A stretch of 62,666 bases of DNA from Bacteroides sp. CAG:1060_57_27 (GTDB lineage Bacteria > Bacteroidota > Bacteroidia > Bacteroidales > UBA932): positions 1 to 62,666 of the forward strand of contig MNQT01000015.1 in assembly GCA_001915575.1 (NCBI GenBank). Reading direction: 5' to 3'. How positions within the stretch are numbered: position 1 is the stretch's first letter; every line of letters begins with the position of its first letter. The translations under genes were made by a program, and so were the position numbers. Of the stretch, positions 9,046 through 16,130 are shown one piece after another. Under the pieces are notes generated by a model. It worked only from the letters and a program-made list of their open reading frames with translations, had not been told where the DNA came from and ran no database searches.

Positions 9046-10125
9046 ATGAAGAGCCTCGAAGATTGCAGGAAGGCCATAGGCGAGATCGACGCCAGGGCTG
9101 CAGAACTTTTCGAACAGCGTATGCTGGAATGCCGCAGCGTGGCCGAATTCAAGAGGGCTCATGCGCTGCCGGTGGAGGATGCCGCGAGGGAGGAACAGCT
9201 GCTGCGCAGGAACGCCTCCCTGATTTCCGACGATACCATACGCGAATATTATGTCAGCTTCGAACGCGAGGTGATCGCGCTTTCGAAGAAGTACCAGGAA
9301 CGCCTTATGGGGAAGATGAGGGTCGCCTACTGCGGGGTCAAGGGCGCGTTCGCCGACTTTGCGGTAAAGCGCATGTTCCCCGAGGCCGAGGCGGTGGGCT
9401 TCTCCGACTTCGCGGACGCCTACAAGGCCTGCGAGGGCGGCGCTTGCGACGCGGTAGTGCTCCCTATAGAGAACAGCTATGCCGGCGAGGTCTCCGCCGT
9501 GACCGATCTCATGTTCTCGGGCTCGCTCTATGTCAACCAGGTAGTGGAGGTAGAGGCCGTGCAGAACCTTCTGGGCTGTCCCGGTGCCACCAGGGAGGGC
9601 ATAAGGGAGGTGGTAAGCCATCCCCAGGCGCTTTCGCAGTGCGCGGCGTACATACGCGAGAGGGGCTATGTCACGCACGGCTGCCACAACACCGCAGCGG
9701 CGGCCAAGCTGGTCGCCGAGAAGAACGACCCCACGGTAGCCGCCATAGCGAGCGAGGAGTGCGCGAAGCTCTATTCCCTCGAGGTGCTCGACAGGCGCAT
9801 CAACGCCGCGAGCGTCAACACCACGCGTTTCGCCGCGTTCAGCCGTTCGCTCAATCCCGATCCGCCGAGACGCAACATGGACAGGCACTTCATACTGATG
9901 TTCACCGTGAAGAACGAGGCGGGCTCGCTTGCCAAGACGCTGAACATCATAGGCGCGCACGGCTACAACATGAGCTGCCTCCGCTCGCGTCCGATGAAGG
10001 AGCTGATGTGGAACTACTATTTCTATATCGAGCTGGACGGCAATGTCGACACTTCCGAGGGAAGGAGCATGATGCTGGAACTCGGAACGATCTGCGACAA
10101 GCTCAAACTCGTAGGCGCCTTCTGA
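9046..10125 (+). CDS. pheA: bifunctional chorismate mutase / prephenate dehydratase
   Basis: Makes phenylpyruvate from chorismate through prephenate on the phenylalanine branch. In 359 residues there are: an AroQ-type mutase helix bundle at about 1-90 (starts SLEDCRKAIGEIDA, with basic and acidic residues spaced as in AroQ); the dehydratase domain at about 90-275 with the catalytic NTTRF motif; and a C-terminal ACT domain with GSLAKTLNIIGAHGYNMS and SRP, where phenylalanine would bind for feedback inhibition. The ATG at 9046 is chosen over a TTG at 9028, which lies 5 nt after the tRNA. First protein gene of the aromatic operon; aroC follows after 4 nt. Confidence 0.92.
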   Translation: MKSLEDCRKAIGEIDARAAELFEQRMLECRSVAEFKRAHALPVEDAAREEQLLRRNASLISDDTIREYYVSFEREVIALSKKYQERLMGKMRVAYCGVKGAFADFAVKRMFPEAEAVGFSDFADAYKACEGGACDAVVLPIENSYAGEVSAVTDLMFSGSLYVNQVVEVEAVQNLLGCPGATREGIREVVSHPQALSQCAAYIRERGYVTHGCHNTAAAAKLVAEKNDPTVAAIASEECAKLYSLEVLDRRINAASVNTTRFAAFSRSLNPDPPRRNMDRHFILMFTVKNEAGSLAKTLNIIGAHGYNMSCLRSRPMKELMWNYYFYIELDGNVDTSEGRSMMLELGTICDKLKLVGAF

Positions 10126-10129
10126 GCAT

Positions 10130-11224
10130 ATGAAGAACACGATAGGCAGCAGCGTGCAGCTCACCGTCTTCGGTGAGAGCCACGGCCCGGCGGTAGGTGT
10201 CGTGCTGGACGGACTTGCGCCCGGACTCCGCGTGGATACCGCCTTCATCGATGCCCAGCTTTCCCGCCGCCGTCCCTCCGGCCCCACGGACACTCCGAGG
10301 GTCGAGAAGGACAGGTATTCGATACTGAGTGGAGTGCGCGGGGGATTCACGACCGGGACCCCTGTCTGCATAAGCATCCCCAACGAGAATGTACGCAGTT
10401 CGGACTATCCCGAGGGAATCGCGAGACCTTCGCATGCCGACTATGCCGCATACATGAAGTACCACGGATTCGAGGACGCCCGCGGAGGAGGACATTTTTC
10501 CGGAAGGGTCACCGCCGGGATAGTGGCTGCCGGAGCGATCTGCATAGACGCGCTCAGGGGTAAGGGAATACGCCTTGCGACGCACATACTCTCCTGCGCC
10601 GGAGTGGATGACAGGGGATTCGGAGGCAGTGTGGACGAGATAGACGCGATCGAGGGCAGCAGCTTTCCCGTGCTGCTTCCCGAGGCCGGGGAGGCCATGA
10701 CGGACGCGATACTTGAGGCCCGCGCCGAGGGAGATTCCGTCGGCGGTGTGGTGCAGACCTGCATACTCGGCCTGCCCCCCGGTCTCGGCGAGCCGTGGTT
10801 CGACTCCCTCGAGTCGTTGATTTCGCATGCTGTATTCTCGATAGGCGGCATCAAGGGCATAGAGTTCGGCGACGGGTTCGCCCTGGCGTCCATGCGCGGT
10901 TCGGAGGCGAACGACGCATTCGGCATCAGGGACGGCCGGGTTGTGACCGGGACCAACCGCAACGGAGGCATAAACGGAGGCATATCCAACGGAATGCCGG
11001 TATTGTTCAACATGGCGGTGAAGCCTACGCCCTCTATCGCGAAGGTCCAGCAGACGGTGGACTTCATACACGGCACCCCTGCGACCCTCGAATTGAAAGG
11101 CCGGCACGACCCGGCGATAGTGCGCAGGGTATGCGTGGTGGTGACGAGCGTAGTCGCGGTCGTGCTCTGCGACATCCTCGCGCAGAGGTACGGCACCGAC
11201 TGGATAGCTTCTCAGGGAATATGA
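10130..11224 (+). CDS. aroC: chorismate synthase
   Basis: Last step of the shikimate pathway: FMN-dependent 1,4-elimination of phosphate from EPSP to give chorismate. The 364 residues match the family, with the signature stretches FGESHGPAVGVVLDG at the N-terminus, RPSGPTDTPRVEKD, RPSHADYAAYMKY and the FMN/substrate-binding GGGHFSGRVTAG. The start ATG lies 4 nt after pheA and the stop overlaps the tyrA start as ATGA, so translation is probably coupled. Supplies chorismate to the pheA and tyrA products on either side. Confidence 0.97.
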   Translation: MKNTIGSSVQLTVFGESHGPAVGVVLDGLAPGLRVDTAFIDAQLSRRRPSGPTDTPRVEKDRYSILSGVRGGFTTGTPVCISIPNENVRSSDYPEGIARPSHADYAAYMKYHGFEDARGGGHFSGRVTAGIVAAGAICIDALRGKGIRLATHILSCAGVDDRGFGGSVDEIDAIEGSSFPVLLPEAGEAMTDAILEARAEGDSVGGVVQTCILGLPPGLGEPWFDSLESLISHAVFSIGGIKGIEFGDGFALASMRGSEANDAFGIRDGRVVTGTNRNGGINGGISNGMPVLFNMAVKPTPSIAKVQQTVDFIHGTPATLELKGRHDPAIVRRVCVVVTSVVAVVLCDILAQRYGTDWIASQGI

Positions 11225-12105
11225 ACGCCCTCTCTCATAAGGACAGGCGGGTGCTGATCGTCGGACTGGGCCTTATCGGAGGCTCTTATGCCCAGGCGCT
11301 CAGCCGCGCAGGCTACGAGGTCGGCGGCATTGCCCGTAAGAGGGAGACTATAGACTATGCGCTTTCGAAAGGCTTCATAGGCGAAGGGACGACGGAGGTC
11401 ACGGAGAATTTCGTGGGCCGTTACGGCACCGTGGTATTCGCCCTGTATCCGCATGTGCTCGTGGAATGGATAAGGCGCTATCAGGGCATGCTCGCCCCGG
11501 GGACGCTGATAACCGATGTCACGGGAGTGAAGGTCAGCCTGCTGCGCAGCCTCGCCCCGATACTGAGGAAGGATGTGGAGTTCGTGCCTGCGCATCCTAT
11601 GGCCGGCCGGGAATGCTCCGGCATAGAGAACAGCGACTGCTCGATGTTCCGCGACGCCAACTTCATAGTGACCCCTGCGGAAGGCAACACCCCGCAGGCC
11701 GTGGCCGCGGTGGAGACTCTGGCCCGCGACATGGGCTTCAGGCATATTTCGAGGCTCAGCCCCGAGAGTCACGACGAGATGATAGGTTTCCTCTCGCAGC
11801 TGACGCACTGCATCGCGGTGTCTCTTATGGCCTGCAAGGAGTCTTCCCACCTGGTGGACTACACCGGGGATTCGTTCCGCGACCTCACGCGCATAGCGCG
11901 CATAAACGAAGACATGTGGTGCGAGCTCTTCATGGACAACCGGGACGAACTCCTGTCGCAGATGGACCTGTTCCTCGGCAAGTTCACCGAGCTGCGCGAA
12001 GCCCTGCGCTGCGGCGACGAGGAATCCATGAAGGCGATGATGCGCCTCTCCACCTCGAGACGCGCTCTGTTCGACAGGCAGAAGGAAATAGAAGAAGGAG
12101 ACTGA
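11221..12105 (+). CDS. tyrA: prephenate dehydrogenase
   Basis: NAD(P)-dependent oxidative decarboxylation of prephenate to 4-hydroxyphenylpyruvate for tyrosine. The 294-residue single-domain enzyme has the Rossmann motif VGLGLIGGS near residue 15, a conserved HPMAG motif near 125 ending in GREC, and the all-helical dimerisation domain after about 170. There is no fused chorismate mutase or ACT domain, so feedback by tyrosine is not obvious. The ATG at 11221 overlaps the aroC stop by 4 bp; an open frame extends far upstream but only inside aroC. Confidence 0.94.
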   Translation: MNALSHKDRRVLIVGLGLIGGSYAQALSRAGYEVGGIARKRETIDYALSKGFIGEGTTEVTENFVGRYGTVVFALYPHVLVEWIRRYQGMLAPGTLITDVTGVKVSLLRSLAPILRKDVEFVPAHPMAGRECSGIENSDCSMFRDANFIVTPAEGNTPQAVAAVETLARDMGFRHISRLSPESHDEMIGFLSQLTHCIAVSLMACKESSHLVDYTGDSFRDLTRIARINEDMWCELFMDNRDELLSQMDLFLGKFTELREALRCGDEESMKAMMRLSTSRRALFDRQKEIEEGD

Positions 12106-12107
12106 AT

Positions 12108-13136
12108 ATGAACATGATTTTCAAGCGCAAGCTCATCATCCCCCAGGAAATCAAGGAGATGTATCCCGTTTCCGGGGAGGGCCGGCTTGCAAAGGGCCGC
12201 AACGACGAGGCCATAGCCGACATATTCACCGGCCGCAGCGACCGTCTGCTGCTGATAATAGGCCCCTGCTCGGCCGACAGGGAGGATGCGGTGATAGACT
12301 ACATCTGCCGCCTGCGCATCGTGCAGGACAAGGTCGCCGACAAGATACTGATAGTGCCCCGCATATACACCAACAAGCCACGCACCACCGGCATAGGCTA
12401 CAAGGGCATGCTCCACCAGCCCGATCCCGGAGCCAGTTCCGACATGCTCAAGGGACTGATTTCCATACGCAAGCTGCACATGAGGGCGCTCAACGAAACC
12501 GGTTTCTCCTGCGCGGACGAGATGCTCTATCCGGAGAACCACAAGTATCTCTCCGACCTGCTGTCGTATGTGGCCGTGGGCGCGCGCTCCGTCGAAGACC
12601 AGCAGCACAGGCTCACCGCGAGCGGCCTCGACATCCCCGTGGGCATGAAGAACCCTACGGGAGGCAACCTCGGCGTGATGATGAACGCGCTGCAGGCCGC
12701 GCAGAGCCCGCAGACCTTCATCTACCGCAACTGGGAGGTCGAGAGCAGGGGCAACCTGCTGAGCCATGCCATACTCAGGGGCTATGTGGACGCGAGGGGC
12801 AACAACCACCCCAACTACCACTACGAAGACCTGGAGATACTTTGCGGCCTCTATGCCGGGAGCGGCCTCAGGAATCCGGCGGTCATAGTGGACACCAACC
12901 ACTCCAATTCCGGCAAGAAATACCTCGAACAGATAAGGATAGCTAAGGAGGTGCTCCACAGCACACGCTGCAATCCCGACATATACCGGCTCGTCAAGGG
13001 CCTGATGATAGAGTCCTATATTGAGGACGGCTGCCAGAAGGCGGGGGAGGGCGTGTACGGAAAGTCGATAACCGACCCCTGCCTCGGCTGGGAGAAGACG
13101 GAAAGGCTCATCTACGACCTTGCGGAACTCAGATAA
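12108..13136 (+). CDS. 3-deoxy-7-phosphoheptulonate (DAHP) synthase, class I
   Basis: First committed step of the shikimate pathway, condensing phosphoenolpyruvate with erythrose 4-phosphate. The 342 residues resemble the AroF/AroG/AroH type: GPCSAD near residue 52, the phosphate-binding KPRTTGIGYKG near 89, GARSVEDQQHR, and metal-ligand regions around DTNHSNSGKK near 263 and the C-terminal EGVYGKSITDPCLGW. Start ATG 12108, 2 nt after tyrA. The isozyme class (Phe-, Tyr- or Trp-sensitive) cannot be told from the sequence. Encoding entry and both exits of chorismate metabolism in one operon implies joint control. Confidence 0.93.
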   Translation: MNMIFKRKLIIPQEIKEMYPVSGEGRLAKGRNDEAIADIFTGRSDRLLLIIGPCSADREDAVIDYICRLRIVQDKVADKILIVPRIYTNKPRTTGIGYKGMLHQPDPGASSDMLKGLISIRKLHMRALNETGFSCADEMLYPENHKYLSDLLSYVAVGARSVEDQQHRLTASGLDIPVGMKNPTGGNLGVMMNALQAAQSPQTFIYRNWEVESRGNLLSHAILRGYVDARGNNHPNYHYEDLEILCGLYAGSGLRNPAVIVDTNHSNSGKKYLEQIRIAKEVLHSTRCNPDIYRLVKGLMIESYIEDGCQKAGEGVYGKSITDPCLGWEKTERLIYDLAELR

Positions 13137-13148
13137 CCAGATACGGAT

Positions 13149-14126
13149 ATGTTCAGACTCGGAATCATAGGAGCCGGCTGGATAGCCGACAAAATGGCGG
13201 AGGCGCTCGCCCCGCTCGAAGACTATTGTGTGCATGCGATAGGCTCGAGGAGCCTCGACAAGGCCCGGGAGTTCGCCCGCAGATGGGACATCCCCAAGGC
13301 TTACGGAAGCTACGACGAAGTCGTGGACGACCCCGACGTGGACCTCGTATATATCGCCACCCCGCACTCCCACCATTATCCCCACGCGATGCTCGCACTG
13401 CAGCACTCCAGGCCCGTGCTCGTGGAAAAGGCCTTCACGGCCAACGCAGCCCAGGCTGAAAGGCTGCTGGACGAGGCGCAGCGCCGCGGGCTCTTCATCA
13501 CCGAGGCTATCTGGACGAGGTACATGCCGCTTTCGCATAAGGTGAAGGAACTGATGGAAAGCGGCGCCATAGGGGAGCCCCGCGTACTTACCGCGACGCT
13601 CTGCTACATGATGGAGCACAAGGAGAGGATCGTGCGTCCGGAGCTTTGCGGCGGGGCGCTGCTCGACCTCGGGGTGTATGCCCTGAACTTCGCGAGGATG
13701 TATTTCGGAACGGACATAACCCGCACGGTGAGCAACGTGCTGCTCGGCCCGACGGGCATGGACATGCACGAGTGCATATCGCTCAGCTACGCCGGAGGCA
13801 GGATGGCCAACCTTCAGGCCGGAGCGCTGTGCCTTAACGACCGCCAGGGCATAATCAGCGGCACCGAGGGGTATATCAGGGTAGACAATATCAACTGTCC
13901 CGAGCGTGTGGAGGTATGGCGCGACTACGAACTCGTGCAGAGTTTCGGAAAGCCCGAGGGCATGGTCAACGGTTACGAGTACCAGGTCATGGAGTGCCGC
14001 CGCTGCATCGGTGAGGGACTGACGGAATCTCCCATGATGCCCCACGCCGAGACGCTCTCGATAATGCGCCAGATGGACGCGCTCCGCAAGGAGTGGGGTA
14101 TGGTATATCCTATGGACAGGGACTGA
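13149..14126 (+). CDS. Gfo/Idh/MocA family NAD(P)-dependent oxidoreductase
   Basis: A 325-residue dehydrogenase. N-terminal Rossmann domain with LGIIGAGWIAD at residues 4-14 and the family's VLVEKAF motif near 98 in place of the commoner EKP; C-terminal alpha/beta substrate domain with GGALLDLGVYALNFA near 177, where the Asp and Tyr resemble catalytic residues of dihydrodiol/xylose dehydrogenase relatives. Substrate unknown, probably a sugar or polyol. It lies 12 nt after the DAHP synthase gene in the same strand and spacing, so it is probably a late operon member. No link to aromatic synthesis can be read from the sequence. Confidence 0.85.
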   Translation: MFRLGIIGAGWIADKMAEALAPLEDYCVHAIGSRSLDKAREFARRWDIPKAYGSYDEVVDDPDVDLVYIATPHSHHYPHAMLALQHSRPVLVEKAFTANAAQAERLLDEAQRRGLFITEAIWTRYMPLSHKVKELMESGAIGEPRVLTATLCYMMEHKERIVRPELCGGALLDLGVYALNFARMYFGTDITRTVSNVLLGPTGMDMHECISLSYAGGRMANLQAGALCLNDRQGIISGTEGYIRVDNINCPERVEVWRDYELVQSFGKPEGMVNGYEYQVMECRRCIGEGLTESPMMPHAETLSIMRQMDALRKEWGMVYPMDRD

Positions 14127-14139
14127 AAATCCTTTGGTT

Positions 14140-15321
14140 ATGATAGATTTCAACTATTATGCTCCGACGCGCGTACTGCTGGGGCGCGGCAAGGAGGACG
14201 AAGTGCCCTCGCTCGTGAGGGAATACGGCGGAAGCAGGGTGCTCGTGCATTACGGAGGGGGAAGCACCGTCAGGTCCGGGCTGCTCGCCCGGATCGAGTC
14301 CGGTCTCAAGGCTGCCGGAATAGAGTATGTCACCCTCGGAGGAGTGGTTCCCAACCCCCGCCTGAGCATGGTGCACAAGGGGATCGCGCTCTGCCGCGAG
14401 CAAGGCGTCGACTTCCTGCTCGCCGTGGGCGGAGGTTCGGTCATAGATTCCTGCAAGGCCATAAGCATGGGATATTCCTATGACGGCGACGTGTGGGACT
14501 TCTATGACGGCAAGGCCGTGCCCTCGAGCTGGCTTCCTGTAGGCTGCGTGCTCACGATTCCCGCCGCAGGCAGCGAGATGAGCGACAGCAGCGTCATCAC
14601 CAACGACGCCCTCGGGCTCAAGAAAGGCTATAACACCGACGGATACCGCTGCCGGTTCGCCGTAATGGATCCGGAGTTGACCTATACCCTGCCCGCATGG
14701 CAGACTGCCTGCGGTGCAGTCGACATAATGATGCACACCATGGAGAGGTATTTCTCCAAAGGAGAGGACATGGCCGTCACCGATGCTCTCGCCGAAGGCC
14801 TGCTGCGCACCGTGCTGAATGTCGCCCCCAAGGTGCTCGCCGACCCCTGCAACTATGAGCTGCGTTCGCAGCTGATGTGGGCTTCGAGCCTTTCGCACAA
14901 CGGGCTTACCGGTTGCGGGCTCACCGGCGACTGGGCTACGCACAAGCTCGAGCACGAACTCAGCGGCATGTTCGACGTCAGCCACGGGGCAGGACTCGCG
15001 GCCGTATGGGGAAGCTGGGCCAGGTATGTCATGGATGCCGACCTGCCGAGGTTCGTGCGCTTCGCCGTTAACGTCATGGGCGTGGAGCAGGATTTCCGCT
15101 CGCAGGAGGCCACGGCCGAGGCGGGGATATGCGCCCTGGAGGACTTCTTCCGGAGCCTGGACATGCCGGTCAGCATACACGAACTCATAGGAAGGCAGAT
15201 TACCGACGCCGAGATCGAGGAAATGGCAGACAAGTGCAGCCGCGGAGGGACATTCGAGATAGGCGGCATGAAGCGCCTGGGACGCGCGGATATGGTGAAC
15301 ATCTACAGAATGGCGGTATAG
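14140..15321 (+). CDS. iron-containing alcohol dehydrogenase (butanol dehydrogenase/YqhD-like)
   Basis: NAD(P)H-dependent reduction of an aldehyde or ketone. The 393 residues carry the group III alcohol dehydrogenase pattern: dinucleotide loop GGGSVIDSCKAI near 97 and the metal ligands Asp in GAVDIMMHTME (about 193), His in HKLEHELSG (about 268) and His in DVSHGAGLA (about 281). The N-terminus MIDFNYYAPTRVLLGRGK is typical of the BDH subgroup. ATG 14140 is preferred to a TTG two codons upstream. Close spacing (13 nt) to the preceding oxidoreductase suggests co-expression; substrate unknown. Confidence 0.9.
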   Translation: MIDFNYYAPTRVLLGRGKEDEVPSLVREYGGSRVLVHYGGGSTVRSGLLARIESGLKAAGIEYVTLGGVVPNPRLSMVHKGIALCREQGVDFLLAVGGGSVIDSCKAISMGYSYDGDVWDFYDGKAVPSSWLPVGCVLTIPAAGSEMSDSSVITNDALGLKKGYNTDGYRCRFAVMDPELTYTLPAWQTACGAVDIMMHTMERYFSKGEDMAVTDALAEGLLRTVLNVAPKVLADPCNYELRSQLMWASSLSHNGLTGCGLTGDWATHKLEHELSGMFDVSHGAGLAAVWGSWARYVMDADLPRFVRFAVNVMGVEQDFRSQEATAEAGICALEDFFRSLDMPVSIHELIGRQITDAEIEEMADKCSRGGTFEIGGMKRLGRADMVNIYRMAV

Positions 15322-15339
15322 CCTGCTCCGGGTCGCGGT

Positions 15340-16104
15340 ATGATTTTCTATTATTCAGGTTGCGGCAACAGCCGTTTCGTCGCGGAGAGCCTTTCAAAGA
15401 CGCTCGGAGAGGAACTCGTGTATATTCCCGAGGCCGCCCGCGAGGGAAGGTTCGGCTGGACCCTGAAGGAAGGCGAACGGCTCGGCTTCGTATGTCCGGT
15501 GTACTGCTGGGCTCCGCCCCGTCTGGTGCTGGACTTCGTCCGCAGGCTGGCGTTCCGTGGAAAGCCGGGCTACTGCTGGCTCGCTCTGACCTACGGCGAC
15601 AGCGCGGGTTACTCCGTGGAAGTCTTCAGAAAGGCTCTTATGAAGGTCGGGTTGAGGCTCGACGCCTCTTTCGGCTTCGTGATGCCCGAGACCTATGTCA
15701 ACATCAAGGGCATGAAGCTCGACACTCCGGAGGGTGCCCGCGACAAGATCGGCAGGACGCGCGGAGAGCTGCCTCGTGTCGCCTCCCTGATAAGGGACGG
15801 CGCGACGGCCGACGAGGTGTTTAAGGGCCGCATGGCGTGGCTGTATACCTATGTCGTCAGGCCTCTTTTCTACCGTTTCCTCGTTACCGACAGGCCGTGG
15901 CACACCACTGACGCGTGCACCGGCTGCGGCCTGTGTGCGAAGGTCTGCCCGCTGCACAATATCGTCATCGAGAACTCGCGACCGAAGTGGCTGGGAAACT
16001 GCACGACCTGCAACGCCTGCTATAACTATTGTCCTGCCAACGCCATACGCTTCGGCAAGGCGACGGAGGGCAAGGGACAGTATCATTTCACGGAAAATGT
16101 GTAA
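15340..16104 (+). CDS. EFR1-type flavodoxin/ferredoxin fusion protein
   Basis: A 254-residue redox carrier. The N-terminal flavodoxin-like domain begins MIFYYSGCGNSRFVAE, with the Ser/Asn-rich FMN phosphate loop. The C-terminus is a two-cluster ferredoxin: CTGCGLCAKVCP near 193 and CTTCNACYNYCP near 221, each able to hold a [4Fe-4S] cluster. The fusion matches the EFR1 family of anaerobes. Its partner is unknown; the adjacent alcohol dehydrogenase and the abundant ferredoxin reduction by NifJ make an electron-transfer role plausible. 18 nt separate it from the upstream gene. Confidence 0.87.
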   Translation: MIFYYSGCGNSRFVAESLSKTLGEELVYIPEAAREGRFGWTLKEGERLGFVCPVYCWAPPRLVLDFVRRLAFRGKPGYCWLALTYGDSAGYSVEVFRKALMKVGLRLDASFGFVMPETYVNIKGMKLDTPEGARDKIGRTRGELPRVASLIRDGATADEVFKGRMAWLYTYVVRPLFYRFLVTDRPWHTTDACTGCGLCAKVCPLHNIVIENSRPKWLGNCTTCNACYNYCPANAIRFGKATEGKGQYHFTENV

Positions 16105-16130
16105 CTTTATGCCCGATCAGGACTGGACAG

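Noticed and set aside
8992..10383. 463-codon minus-strand frame over tRNA-Arg, pheA and the start of aroC
   Set aside because: Antisense shadow; it would read through a tRNA gene and opposes well-supported genes.
11859..14153. 764-codon minus-strand frame over tyrA, DAHP synthase and the Gfo/Idh gene
   Set aside because: Antisense shadow rich in His, Val and Ala with no family motifs.
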